DNA of 64,000 bases, taken from positions 19,060,001-19,124,000 of the forward strand of contig NW_026947486.1 of assembly GCF_034190915.1 (NCBI RefSeq). Direction: 5' to 3'. The notes below the pieces were generated by a model that had not been told where the DNA came from, ran no database searches, and worked only from the letters and a program-made list of their open reading frames with translations. Shown here piece by piece: positions 43,299 through 53,443 of the stretch (its first letter is position 1; every line of letters begins with the position of its first letter). The stretch comes from Cavia porcellus (lineage: Eukaryota > Chordata > Mammalia > Rodentia > Caviidae). A program made the position numbers and the translations under genes.

Positions 43299-44157
43299 TA
43301 TGTATATCTACAGGGTACCAATGAAATTAATTTTTAAAATATTACTCATAAGAACTCAAAGTTGCTGGAAGATAGAGGGTAAAGAAAGTTGCTGGATCTG
43401 TGTTGATTAATCCAAACAAACCAGCAGTAGAATTAAAATGGAGTGGATAATCCCAGCAATATAAATGTGTGCCTTCTACTGAAGTTAGGTTGCTTGTGGT
43501 TTCTGGCTGTGAGGCTGGGACTCAGATTGGTAACATTTCACAACACTCTGGGTGTGTCCTACCATCTTCAACTTGGTTGTATCTCACCCTGACACTAGGA
43601 GAAGCTAGATGTAGCCAACCGGCAGCTGCAGAATTCTGGGTCCAATTGGTCCCTTTCCAAGGTTGTAACTGGCCAGTTGCCCTCTCCTGGGGGACATCTG
43701 AACTGAAAAAACTCACTAGCTACTGCAATCTATAATGTCTACTGCTCTGTTTCACTGATGCATTTTTCTTTGTAGGCCTCTGGAATCAAGCCACCCCTCC
43801 CGTGCTACAAACTAGGGCTCAGGGAGAAAGTGTCACTTGCTCCTGTCTCTTCTGCATTGAGGTCCTTCTCTTTGCTCTCCCTGTGAGTTCTAATTCTCCC
43901 TTTAAATCCTTGCTAGTCCCAGAAACTCACTTCCCTCTTCCTTCTCTCATGTTGCTATATTCCAGTATCAGGACTCCAAATCTCTGACATTCTCTTTCTC
44001 TGCTGCTCACCATTCCACCATCTTCCCAGAACAAGTTCTGAAATTTTAGTTTTATTCATATCTTCTATGAGTATTTCTGTGTACTATAAAGGCTTTCTCT
44101 TCATCATTTGCAAAAATGTTTGTTATTTCTTATTCAAGTATTTTTATATATTAATTT
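43299..44157. other. No gene recognised
   Basis: Short frames (43469-43735, 43802-43987) without domain. Unassigned DNA. Confidence 0.4.
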
Positions 44158-44159
44158 TG

Positions 44160-44236
44160 GGGGAGGGGGAGCTGAGGATTGAACCCAGGGCCTCATATAT
44201 GCTAAACTAATGCTCTAAAATTCAGCTATGCCTCCA
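44160..44236 (-). mobile_element. ID-like SINE, antisense
   Basis: 'gctgaggattgaacccaggg' to 'ctctaaaattcagctatgcc'. Confidence 0.7.
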
Positions 44237-44274
44237 TTCTCAATAGCCTTTCTGTTTGATCCCAATATCCTTTT

Positions 44275-44349
44275 ATTTTTCTAGTGCTGAAGACTGAACC
44301 TAGGGCCGAAGCAAGCACTCCACTAATTAAATTATATCCTCACACCCCT
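44275..44349 (-). mobile_element. ID-like SINE, antisense
   Basis: 'tttctagtgctgaagactga', 'acctagggcc' and 'cactccactaattaaattat'. Diverged, 40 bp from the previous copy. Confidence 0.6.
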
Positions 44350-44392
44350 CAAGTATTTTTCCCTCAGGTATTTTTGTGAATTGCTTTAAACT

Positions 44393-45115
44393 GTTTATCA
44401 GAGAATCTGCCATGCTGCGACTTGGGGGACCAGCCAAGAAATCAACTAGCCAGCCTCCCTAATAAGCTGCACCAAGGAGAGAAAAGTCAGCATTTCCAGA
44501 GAATCTGACATGCTGGGACTTGGAAGGCCAACCAAGAAATCAACTAGCCGGCCTTCCTGGTAAGCTGTGCAAACGGCATGCACTCCAGGGAAAGAAAAGT
44601 CAGCACCTCCCATGAGCCTATGATGCACATGATGAGAATCAGACACATCCTCCCCACCCCCACTGTTAGCAACCAGATGATTCTGAGGACAGGCTGAGTT
44701 GATAGCAACTAAGGTACATAAAGCAACTAAATGCTTGTATTGTTTGGTTGATTATGCAGGCCTGCGGCCAGTGGTCTGAGCATCTCTTGGGAGGATGACA
44801 GTATACAGTGTCTTTGAAGCACAGTATTGTTTTCACTGTTTTGCTTTGTTCTGATTAATTGTTTTGCTCTATTCAATATACTATTTTGATAGGTTTTATA
44901 GTGTTCTGTTTTGGGTTCAATTTTGCTATACCTGGTGGAATGGACAACTATTGTGAAGATAACAAGATATACTATGGTAGCTTTTTATTGTTTTCCCGGT
45001 ATCTTGCTCTGAAGTTCTATACCAATTTTGCTGCATTGTCTTGATTGGATTTATTCAGTCTTGTTTTGTTGTATTTTCCTATCTTTTTTAAAAATTTTAT
45101 TTGAAGAGAAAAAAA
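44393..45115 (+). mobile_element. Second ORF-less L1-derived element
   Basis: Same layout as 29693-30356. It has two roughly 98-bp 5' repeats ('gagaatctgccatgctgcga' and 'gagaatctgacatgctggga'), the conserved middle 'ctgagcatctcttgggagg' and 152-bp-type L1 3' UTR units ('gttttgctttgttctgatta', 'ttgtgaagataacaagatat') ending A rich. It is more diverged and its ends are approximate. Confidence 0.78.
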
Positions 45116-45269
45116 GCAAAACAGAAAAAAGAGTAGAAATAATATAGAATTTCAAAAGAGAAATCACTAGTTGATAAATTATAAACTGTCATCTTATAAA
45201 TTGTTGTTCAAGTTACAAAATTAAAGCATACAAAGTGGACATTTAAACAATGAGACTGCGAACAGTTCA

Positions 45270-45632
45270 GTTCAATGATCCAACAAAAATTTAGTAATAT
45301 GGTCATCTATCTTACACACTTATATATCATACAGTTATATCCTTTAGAGCACTTTCCTTCCCTTTCATTTTTACAATATCTATTACACATGTTGGATCTT
45401 ATTAGTTTTTCAGTTTTTATTATTTTTACACTAGAGACACAATGTGATATTTATAAATATGATTCTTACTTATTTCACTTATGAGCATAGTCTCAAGTTG
45501 TCTGCATTTACCTATCAATGCCTCAAGATCATCCTTTTTATAGCTGAGTAATATTCCATTATATACAAATATCACATCTTTTTTCATCCACTCTGCAGTT
45601 GATAGGCATTTTGGTTGTATCCCTATTTTTAA
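45270..45632 (-). mobile_element. L1 3' fragment, antisense
   Basis: 'gctgagtaatattccattat', 'cttttttcatccactctgc' and 'cttatttcacttatgagcat' are the reverse of the L1 ORF2 3' end. Old and partial. Confidence 0.82.
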
Positions 45633-45792
45633 AATTAAAAAATAAAAAAATCAAGTATTCATTAGGCAATCTTAACATCTTATCATCTCATTATTGGCAT
45701 CTGTTGATTGTCTTTTATGTTTCAAAATGAAATTTTCATAGTTGCTGTATGCTGAGTAATTTGGGCTATATCCTGGATATTGTTTTTTCTGG

Positions 45793-46277
45793 CTTTTGAG
45801 ACAGGGTTTCACTATGCAGTTCAGGCTGGCCTTGAACTCACTTTATAATCCAGGCTGGCCTTGAATTAGCAGCAATCTTCTTGCCTCAGCTTCCCAAGTG
45901 CTAGGATTACAGGTGTCTTAGTTACTTTTTACTCGCCGCTGGGACAAAATACCTGAAGCCCAAAGTTGGGAAAGGAAAGGTTATTTCTTACAGTTTTTGG
46001 AGGTTTCAGTCCACACTCAGTTGTCTCCAAGACAGGCAGGCATGGCTGGGCTGCAGTTCATGGCGGTCGCCAACTGCAAACTCGAACCAGCAAAGAGCAA
46101 GACACACCTTCTTCCTGCCATTACATCACATCCTGGCTCCACCCCTAAGTGGGTGTAGCACTAACATTATCAATCCAAGCACTATACAATAAACTGTCAC
46201 AAATAAACAATGCAAACTCATGAGTCCTGGGGGACACAGACATAAACCATGACAACAGGTATGTGCCACCACACCTG
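45793..46277 (-). mobile_element. B1-type SINE, antisense, split by a MaLR LTR
   Basis: The first piece, 45793-45913, ends 'gtgctaggattacagg'. The second, 46255-46277, continues 'tatgtgccaccacacctgg'. The break holds the LTR 45914-46254. Confidence 0.92.
45914..46254 (-). mobile_element. MaLR-type LTR, antisense, inside a B1, with a 5-bp target duplication
   Basis: Starts 'tgtcttagttactttttact' and ends 'cataaaccatgaca'. Flanked by ACAGG (45909-45913 and 46255-46259), which is B1 sequence. Length 341 bp, so the LTR is younger than the B1. Confidence 0.93.
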
Positions 46278-47146
46278 GATACCCTGGACATTTTGAATAT
46301 ATTACAAGACTACAAGTCTCCCTTAACTCCTATGGAGTTTTTTGATATTTTTGTTTTAGCTGATAATGAACCTGATTAGATTCACAGTTCAAATTCCTAG
46401 CTGTTAATTAATGGTGTATGAGCAGAGACCAAAACTGGGAAAGATTAGGTTTAATTTCACCTAGGTACAGGCAGGTTGAAATCCAAGTGATATCAGCGAA
46501 CATCTGGAGAGCAGGCTAAGTGTATAGAGGATTTGGAGCTGGAGGTTGTAGTCCTAACAGAACCTGAATGGAATGATTGAGGTCAAAGCTGTAAGGATAA
46601 TCAGCACAAGTGTGCATATAAAATTGCCTTCTGGCCTCAGGGAGACTGCACGTCCAACACTAAATTTCTTTGTGGCCATCAGTTCTGTTTGTTGAGGGCA
46701 GCCTGGAATCCTGTTCTTTGTAGAGGGATTCCCATGTTCATTGGGAATGTCTTTCACAGGTTAGGCCTGACGCCAGCCACCTTCAGTGAGCAATAGGTCC
46801 AACGTCACTTCAGATTTTATGTCCTCCTCTGTGCCTTCCAGACCTTCCTCTGGTGTATACCACTTATTGGTAAGCCTGGAACCAAATGGTGATCTGTTCT
46901 GGTTCATTTTTAGAAACTTTAATATGTTAGTCAAGAATAGTTCTATGAATGTGCAGCTAGAGGATGAGCCCTGGAGTTCACAACCACTTTCATAGACCTA
47001 CTTTATCAAGGTCTTCCTTTTAAAGAAAAGTAGGTCCCACATTCCTAGGACCACAGCTCCAGAAACTACTAAGTAAGGTTCTCCCCTAGTTTTGATTTCT
47101 ATGAGATCCTGATTGGCCACTGCATCCAGTGGCGTAAGGCGGGGGG
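46278..47146. other. No gene recognised
   Basis: Unassigned DNA. Short frames on both strands without domain. Confidence 0.4.
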
Positions 47147-47147
47147 A

Positions 47148-47395
47148 GGTTGGGGAGGTGGCTTTCTTGCTGCTTCTCCTCAGCTGGTAGGGCCTCCTCT
47201 GGCGCATGGGGTGGGGCAACACATGGCTTCTTTGATGCTTCTCTAAGGCTGGCAAGTCCTCTGCTGGTGCACAGGGGTTGGGGGCTGTATGGGTTCCTTG
47301 TTATTTATTCTTGGCTGGCAAGGCTGGTACATGAGGATTGGAGGTTGCATAACTTCTTTGCTGCTTCTCCTTGGCTGGCCAGGCTGCCACCCCTG
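47148..47395 (+). repeat. 60-66-bp minisatellite, 4 copies
   Basis: Anchors 'ttcttgctgcttctcctcag' (47164), 'ttctttgatgcttctctaag' (47228), 'ttccttgttatttattcttg' (47294) and 'ttctttgctgcttctccttg' (47354), each followed by 'gctgg'. A plus-strand frame stays open across it, giving repeats of about 21 residues with an 'LARL'-type end. It is probably a non-coding minisatellite. Confidence 0.85.
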
Positions 47396-47468
47396 GTTTT
47401 CTTATTTTTGTTGGATTCCTGAATTATCTGTCTTCATGGGCTTCAAGTCTCAGTTCAAATCCTTCCCG

Positions 47469-47760
47469 TGTTAGGATCAAGGGCAATAGAATTAATGGTG
47501 TGAGCACTATCCACCATAAGTAACCTAGATAAACTATAAGGGATAGAAAGGGTTGTGCCCTTCCCTTGCTTGTTTTGCTACCATCTGACTGCTACAAACT
47601 GTTTCTTCTCTGCAATGACTATCTGCCATGTGCCACCCTGCATTAGAGCCAGCCTATTATGGGCTGAAACCTCTACAAACTTTGAGCTAAATAAACATTT
47701 CCTCCTTTAACTTTGGGTGTTGGATATTTTGTCTCAACAATGATAAATGTAACTAACATA
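47469..47760 (+). mobile_element. MaLR-type LTR, sense
   Basis: The 3' end, 'ctttgagctaaataaacatt' then 'ggatattttgtctcaacaat' and 'aaatgtaactaacata', is the sense form of the LTR seen antisense at 28651, 32627, 45914 and 61271. The 5' end is uncertain. Confidence 0.72.
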
Positions 47761-48290
47761 GAATTTGGTACCAGACAGATTGGGTTATTGATGTGACTGT
47801 ACATGACCATGTGGTTTAGGAGCCTTTGGAGCTTGTGGGAAGAAGAGTTAGGAAAGGTTTGGAGATGCTAGCTGAAAAAGTAGAGCTGGAATACCTTGGG
47901 CTGCACTTGATGGAAGGTTCTGGTCAGATATGATAGAAATGCTGCTGGTGAAGACCAGACTTGGGAGGTTGCTTCTAGGAAGGACTACATTACTGCTAGA
48001 CTCTAGATGTTGTGTGTTCTGCCCTGGCATAAAGTTTGTCTGAATTTTTCTCATGTTCAGAGCTACCTGAGACTGAGATTAAGGGTGGTAGACTAATTAA
48101 CCTTACAGAAGAAATTTCAGGATATTCTACTGTTGAGGTGGTGGCATGGCTATTGTTGGAGGATTTTAGTTAGATTTATATTGAGAATAAAGGCAAAGAG
48201 TCCAGCAGAATGACTCAAAACATTGTAAGTATGTCAAGAAAGGAAGCTCCCGTAAAGTTGTGACCTGCAAAGATAGAAAAGAGAGAAATA
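47761..48290 (+). mobile_element. Probable MaLR internal region
   Basis: Follows the sense LTR directly, beginning 'gaatttggtaccagac'. Words such as 'tctgaatttttctcatgttc' and 'gagactgagattaagggtgg' fit the non-coding internal region of rodent MaLR elements. No second LTR is seen before the SINE at 48322. Confidence 0.45.
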
Positions 48291-48321
48291 AAATTGATTG
48301 CTGAAAAAACTAGCAGAACAG

Positions 48322-48468
48322 CCGGGCATTGGTAGTACATGCCTGTAATCCCAGAAATCAGGAGGCTGAGGCAGGAGGATTGTTGTGAGTTAGAGACCAG
48401 CCTGGGCTACAAAGTGAGCTCAAGACCAGCCTGAACTGCATAATGAGACCCTGTCTCAAAAAGACAAA
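48322..48468 (+). mobile_element. B1-type SINE (long variant)
   Basis: 'agccgggcattggtagtaca' to 'gagaccctgtctcaaaaaga', with two 'ccagcctg' blocks. 'aaaaaactag' on both sides is the likely target duplication. Confidence 0.9.
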
Positions 48469-48479
48469 AAAACTAGAAA

Positions 48480-49330
48480 ATCAAAAGCAAACCAAGGATA
48501 CTCAATCATGATGAGCTTGGGGATTGTCGAGCCCATGGACCTTGGCAGGGGGACATAGTCACAGAGGGAAAGCAGTGGAGCAAAGAATGGAGCCAGCAAC
48601 ATTTTGGATTCAGGCAGGGAACCCTGGATCCAAAACTGCAGTGGCCCAGGAGAGGTAAACACAGAAGAAATCAGGGGCAGCACACCTGCAGTATCAGAAG
48701 CAACATCATCTGACATCAAGAAATATCTTTGTGACATTATAGAAGAATTTAAAACAGAAATACTAATACAAGTAAAGCAAGATATAAGAAGATTAATAAA
48801 AGAAATGCTAAGCACCTCTCAAGAAGACACAGATGGAAGAATGGAGGAGCATAGGAAAAGGTGGGAAACCTTCTATGAAGAATATTTTAAAAAGCTAGAA
48901 TACATGAGTCAGATTCAAAGAGAATATCAGGAAATTTAAAATTCCCTTGAAAGCTGGAAAAATTGCTTGAAAGAAACTAAAGATAGACTATCAAAACTTG
49001 AAGACAGGTTTTTAATGTGTGATTGCAAAAGGAAAGATCTCTTAAAAATAACAAGGAAGGCCAGGGATTTACCTCAGTGGCTTTATTGCCTGCCTGGCAA
49101 GTGGGAGGTCGTGAGTTCAATCCCCTTTACCAAAAAAAAAAAAAAAAAAGAAGAAGAAGAAGAAGAAGAATCAGGAGTAACAATACAAAGGCTAGAAGTT
49201 GACAAGAGGATCTATAACTTAAGAATAAAAAAATGTGAGCAAAGAAGCAGGAATAAACACAAGTGAAATACAAAGGATATTCACAGAAGCTCCTCCACCT
49301 ACTGTTCTCCAGGAAACCCACTTGCTTGAC
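48480..49330 (+). pseudogene. L1 ORF1 fragment jumping into ORF2
   Basis: A GC-rich leader (48480-48600) precedes an open ORF1 frame at 48604-48939: 'SEATSSDIKKYLCDIIEEF', 'KQDIRRLIKEMLSTSQEDT', 'MEEHRKRWETFYEEYFKKL'. A stop follows, then 'LSKLEDRFL', a SINE insertion (49060-49155), and the RNA-binding start 'TIQRLEVDKRIYNLRIKKC' in the next piece. At about 49290 the sequence changes to what looks like the ORF2 endonuclease 'LQETHL' area ('tgttctccaggaaacccact') and is then lost. It is closest to the ORF1 of the HAL1-like element at 17662. Dead. Confidence 0.82.
49060..49155 (+). mobile_element. tRNA-derived SINE inside L1 ORF1
   Basis: 'gccagggatttacctcagtg', 'gaggtcgtgagttcaatccc' and an A-tail that has become (AAG)n. 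It sits after 'ttaaaaataacaaggaa', the same ORF1 site used by the SINE at 20599 in L1-C. The right-hand target copy is obscured by the AAG run. Confidence 0.9.
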
Positions 49331-49800
49331 TCACAAACCCATTAACCACTGACCTCTATAGCACAGAGGTCATAAAAGTAAGGCCTCACACAGACCACAC
49401 AAAACATAGTCACTCTTCAGCCGCTGGTCCCAGAGCCCTTAACCACTGACTTCTAGAGCATCCACATCCCAGACCCCCATCAATCACCACCTTGGAGCTT
49501 GGGAATTCTCACTCCCATCCTTATAGCAAGAAAAAAAGCTAAGCAAACTGAAAAACAACAGTGCTCCCCAGATCTATCAGATTGTTGGTGGTTGTTTAAA
49601 ATAGCATCTCTCTAAATATTGCTGTGTTCAAATATCTCTTCTTATGTTGCCTAGCATCTCTTTTGTGATCTGCTTCTCATATGCTTTGCGTATATTTCTA
49701 TTGGAGTTCCTAGCTTCCTGTTGTGGCTGCATATTTGCTGGGTATATTATATTAGATATCAGAGTTAGCTGTTTTTATTTATTTATTTTTTGGTTTTTGG
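49331..49800. other. No gene recognised; short local repeat
   Basis: 'ttaaccactgacctctatagca' (about 49345) recurs as 'ttaaccactgacttctagagca' (about 49440). Otherwise unassigned. Confidence 0.4.
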
Positions 49801-49952
49801 CTCTTTGTTTTTTGAGATAGGGTCTCAGTGTATCATTCAGGCTGGCCTTGAACTAACTATGTAGCCTAGGCTGGCCTCAAACTCATGACAGTCCTCCTGC
49901 CTCAGCCTCCTGAGTACTCAGATTATAGGAGTGTGCCACCACACTCAATTTT
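49801..49952 (-). mobile_element. B1-type SINE, antisense (long variant)
   Basis: 'ttttttgagatagggtctca', 'caggctggccttgaactaac', 'taggctggcctcaaactcat' and 'gtgtgccaccacactc'. Confidence 0.9.
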
Positions 49953-50427
49953 TAGTTTTTAGACATTTAAAAGTTCTCCCAATTTCTCAGATATCTATTA
50001 ACTTTATAGTTTCCTTCATTGAACAGACATCCTCTGTAATGTAGCATTTGTCAAATTTTTGCCTTGTAGACTATATTTGTGTCCTTTATGTCCTTCTTTG
50101 GCCCTTTTAAACAAGGCTTAAAAATAGATTTAGTTTGTGTGCAGAACACTCTGAAGAACTGTATAGAGACTCAACTTCCTAAGTCACTTCCCACTCCCAT
50201 GAAGTTACTTTCATTTAATGGCAACAATAAATCCCTGCCCTGTGTACAGAATAGCAGCTTGTAGCCCGGCACATGCTCACAGTGCAGGCATGACTGAGGA
50301 TAGTACTGTAGTGAGAACTGGGTCACAATTGCCCCTCCGAGCTTATTCTCATCTTGAGCAATACACTGAGGAAAAGGAATGCATCCAGAAGCTTTTCAGT
50401 TCCTTTGTGTCCTTACAAGCATTTTGT
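49953..50427. other. No gene recognised
   Basis: Unassigned, with short frames only. Confidence 0.4.
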
Positions 50428-50590
50428 TTTGTTTTGTTTTTGTTTTTTTGAGACAGGGTCTCTTTTTGTAGTTCAGCCTGGCCTTGAACTCACTATGTAG
50501 CATATGGGCTCACCTTGAACTCTCAGTGAAGCTCCTGCCTCTGCCTCCCAAGTGCTGGGATTACAGACACGCATCACTGTGCCCAGCATA
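50428..50590 (-). mobile_element. B1-type SINE, antisense
   Basis: 'tttttttgagacagggtctc', 'cagcctggccttgaactcac' and 'caagtgctgggattacagac'. Confidence 0.92.
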
Positions 50591-50734
50591 AATTTCAGTA
50601 AATCTGATTTTTGAGGCCCTGAAGACAGGGCCATGGTAACTTCTCTGTACTTAGTCCTAGACCTAAAACTACAATATTATTACTTCATCTGACAATATGT
50701 TCAAACAATAATTTCTTAAAAATCCAGAGCTAAA

Positions 50735-50819
50735 CCGAGGATTTAGCTCAGCAGCATAAGCGCTCGCCTGGCAAGCGTGAGGTCGTGAGTTCCATCCCGA
50801 GTACAAAAAAAAAAAAAAA
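50735..50819 (+). mobile_element. tRNA-derived SINE
   Basis: 'ccgaggatttagctcagcag', 'cgctcgcctggcaagcgtga' and 'gtcgtgagttccatcccgag' with a poly(A) tail. Flanks 'aatccagagcta' and 'aatttagagcta' are the probable target duplication. One of the youngest-looking copies. Confidence 0.94.
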
Positions 50820-50824
50820 ATTTA

Positions 50825-50985
50825 GAGCTAGGCGTGGTAGTGCACCCTTGTAATCCCAGCACTTGGGAGGCTCAGGCAGAAAAACCACTAAGAATTAGAG
50901 GCCAGCCTGGGTTGTATAGTCAAGCCAAGGCCAGCCTGAACTACATAGTGAGACCCTGTCTCAAAAAAACCCCCAAAAAAGGAAC
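50825..50985 (+). mobile_element. B1-type SINE (long variant)
   Basis: 'gctaggcgtggtagtgcacc', 'cttgtaatcccagcacttgg', two 'ggccagcctg' blocks and 'gagaccctgtctcaaaaaaa'. Confidence 0.92.
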
Positions 50986-51186
50986 AAAGAAAAGGAAAAT
51001 AATGACAAAAGTAACTGAATCATTGCAAACAATAAGAACATAGTAAAGCTCTTTTACAATTTGTCAGTTAATGCTTTTGTGTGTGTATTTATAGACATAA
51101 TTTTTGCTGAAATATGACATTCTTACTATATGAAACTCTATGCCTAGTAACAAGAATTTGAAAGGCTAGTTTTAAAAGTGTCTGAA

Positions 51187-51276
51187 GGGTGTGGGGATTT
51201 ATCTCAGTGGCACAAACGTCTACCCTGCAAGTGTGAGGTCGTGAGTTCGATCCCTGGTACCAAAAAATAAATAAAT
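51187..51276 (+). mobile_element. tRNA-derived SINE, first of a serial cluster
   Basis: 'ggtgtggggatttatctcag' to 'gttcgatccctggtaccaaa'. Perfect duplication aaaagtgtctgaa (51174-51186 and 51277-51289). Confidence 0.95.
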
Positions 51277-51289
51277 AAAAGTGTCTGAA

Positions 51290-51386
51290 TGGCTAGGGAT
51301 TTAGCTCAGTCATATAAATGCCTGCCTAGCAAGTGCAAGGTCATGAATTCAATCCCCAGTACCAAATAAAATAAAATAAATAAAAT
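51290..51386 (+). mobile_element. tRNA-derived SINE, second of the cluster
   Basis: 'tggctagggatttagctcag' to 'caatccccagtaccaaataa'. The target copy on its right, aaaaatgcctgag (51387-51399), is a diverged form of the first target. Confidence 0.93.
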
Positions 51387-51399
51387 AAAAATGCCTGAG

Positions 51400-51528
51400 T
51401 TGGGCACGGTGGTACAAGCCCCTCTTCCCAGCACTCGGGAATCTGAGGCAAGAGGACCACCATGAGTTTGGAGTCAGCCTGGGCTACTTAGTGAGTTCAA
51501 GGCCATGCTACACCACATAGTGAGACCC
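51400..51528 (+). mobile_element. B1-type SINE, third of the cluster
   Basis: 'ttgggcacggtggtacaagc' to 'acatagtgagaccc'. Followed by aaaaaatgtctgt (51529-51541), a fourth form of the same target. Confidence 0.88.
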
Positions 51529-51841
51529 AAAAAATGTCTGTTATTTTTATTATGAATATTCTCAAACATATAAAAAAGGAAATACTAGCATAAAAGACCC
51601 TTACATATCTATCACCTCACTTCACCAAATGTCCACATAAAACTAAATTTGATTCATTTTTACAACACCATCAATAGATTATTCAAAAATAAATACCAGA
51701 CACTACCATTTTTTTTCTTTTTTATTGTGGTCAAAATGCATAACATAAAATTTACCATCTTTACTACAGTTAAATGTACAGTTCAGTAATGTTCAGTATA
51801 TTCATGTTATGCAACAATTCCAGAATTTTTAAATTTATTAG

Positions 51842-52565
51842 TGCCTATTAATTTTATAAGATATTGGGTTTTAATGTGGTATTTTCACAAATATGTATAT
51901 ATAATGTATTTTTATCATATCCATTACCCCTTTACCCTACCATATACCTGCTACCCTCTCCCTTTATTCCCTCTTGTCTAATAATAATCTCCCTTCTGGT
52001 TTTATGTCCTCTTCTTTAGATTCCACATCCTGTATTAAGAAAAACATGTGATGTTTGTGTTTCTGAGTCTGGTTTATTTCACTTAATATGATGATTTTTA
52101 GTTCCATCCATTTTGTTAGAAATGACATGATTTTGCCTTTCTTTATAGCTCAATATTTACACTTCATCATGTCTAAACACTGTATTTTCTTTATCTGTTC
52201 ATCTGTTAATGGGCTGGGCTGGTTTCATATCTTGTCTATTGGGAATTGTGTCACAATAAACATGGGTATGCAAGTACCCAATGGTATGCTGAACTTAATT
52301 GCTTTGGATATATAGTAAAGAGTGCTATAAATGTGTCATATTTAGTTTTTAGTTTAGTGAGGCACCTCCATACGTCTTTCATACTGGCTGGGCTGGTCAG
52401 TATGTAAATTATACATACTGGAGATCAAACTCACGACCACACAATTGCAAGGCAGGTGCTTATGCCACTGAGCTAAATCCCCAGCCTTGAATTCTTACCA
52501 GCATTTATTTTGAAGTGTTTTGTTTTGGTTTTGTGTTCTTATTGATAGCCATTTTGACTGGGATG
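51842..52565 (-). mobile_element. L1 3' fragment, antisense, nested in the older L1
   Basis: 'gtttatttcacttaatatga', 'ttagttccatccattttgtt' and 'ttgtctattgggaattgtgt' are the reverse of the ORF2 3' end. It is split by the SINE at 52414-52486 and resumes at 'tgatagccattttgactggg'. Confidence 0.82.
52414..52486 (-). mobile_element. tRNA-derived SINE, antisense
   Basis: 'actggagatcaaactcacga' to 'gagctaaatccccagcc'. Confidence 0.88.
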
Positions 52566-52683
52566 AGATATTCTTCAGAAATTTTTCATCTTGCAAATCT
52601 GAATCTTCATACCAATTAAACAATAATTTTTCTTCTCCACTACCCCTAGCCCCTGATAACCATCATTCTACATTTTTTTCTTT

Positions 52684-52803
52684 AAGACAGGGTCTTTCTA
52701 TGTAGTTGAGGATGGTCTTGAACTGACTATGTAACCCAAGCTGGCCTTGAGCTCATGGTGATTTTCCCAAGTGCTGGGATTATAGGTTTGCACCACCACA
52801 CCC
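52684..52803 (-). mobile_element. B1-type SINE, antisense
   Basis: 'aagacagggtctttctatgt', 'aagctggccttgagctcatg' and 'tttgcaccaccacaccc'. Confidence 0.88.
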
Positions 52804-52945
52804 TTCTTCATACCTCCCTGTTAATGAATCATATAATATTTGTCTTTCTGTGATTGGCTTAACTTGGCATGTTGTCCTAAAGATTCACCCATGTTGTAGC
52901 ACATGATAAGATATCCTGGTGGCCATTCCTACTCTACTTTTATTT

Positions 52946-53231
52946 AAAATAACACATGGACAGCTGTCTATAACAGAGGCCATACCCAGACCACAAGCTG
53001 ACCTTTGAAAATGCAGAAGCTGACTAAGGATCCAGAAAGCCAGAAAAGGTCAAGACACTGTGCAAGGGGACACAGGATGACATGTTCTCTTTTCATGATC
53101 AGTTGCAACAAGCTACCTGATCAGCCCAAAAGCCCTTAAAAGCCAGTTCCCTTCCAACCTCAGATTCTTCTCCCTTGCTCCTGACCCTTACAGAGTATAT
53201 CAGAGTACATTTATTCAATCTCTCCCTCCAC

Positions 53232-53234
<3 letters not shown>
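52946..53234 (+). other. Possible LTR fragment
   Basis: 'cctgatcagcccaaaagccc', 'ttaaaagccagttcccttcc' and 'acagagtatatcagagtaca' have an LTR-like order (core promoter then downstream region), but no termini or family are recognised. Confidence 0.3.

Positions 53235-53279
<45 letters not shown>
53235..53279. repeat. (TG)n microsatellite
   Basis: About 22 TG units. Confidence 0.97.
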
Positions 53280-53280
<1 letters not shown>

Positions 53281-53282
53281 TA

Positions 53283-53443
53283 TACCAGGGCCTTTACACT
53301 GAGCTACATTCTCATCATTTTATTTTTTTGAGCAAGGTTTCCCTAAACTGTTAAATTGCCAAGGCTGGGCTCAACATTTTGATCCATATGCCTTGGCCTC
53401 CCAAAGTGCTAGCATTGTAGACATGTGCCACCACACCCAGAAA
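53283..53443 (-). mobile_element. B1-dID SINE, antisense
   Basis: 'accagggcctttacactgag' (ID-like half), then 'tttgagcaaggtttccctaa' and 'tgtgccaccacacccag' (B1 half). Confidence 0.78.

Larger units (their letters stand above)
51715..52945 (-). mobile_element. Old L1 3' UTR (L1M-like), antisense, with three insertions
   Basis: 'aaaatttaccatctttacta' with 'cagttcagtaatgttcagt' (51722-51840) and 'ttttcatcttgcaaatctga', 'ccctgataaccatcattcta' and 'cacccatgttgtagcac' (52566-52945) are parts of one old L1 3' end. It is broken by an L1 fragment and two SINEs. Confidence 0.78.

Noticed and set aside
50735..50810. tRNA gene candidates (A- and B-box-like sequences)
   Set aside because: The tRNA-like units have poly(A) tails, target duplications and many copies, so they are SINEs; no proper acceptor or anticodon stem.
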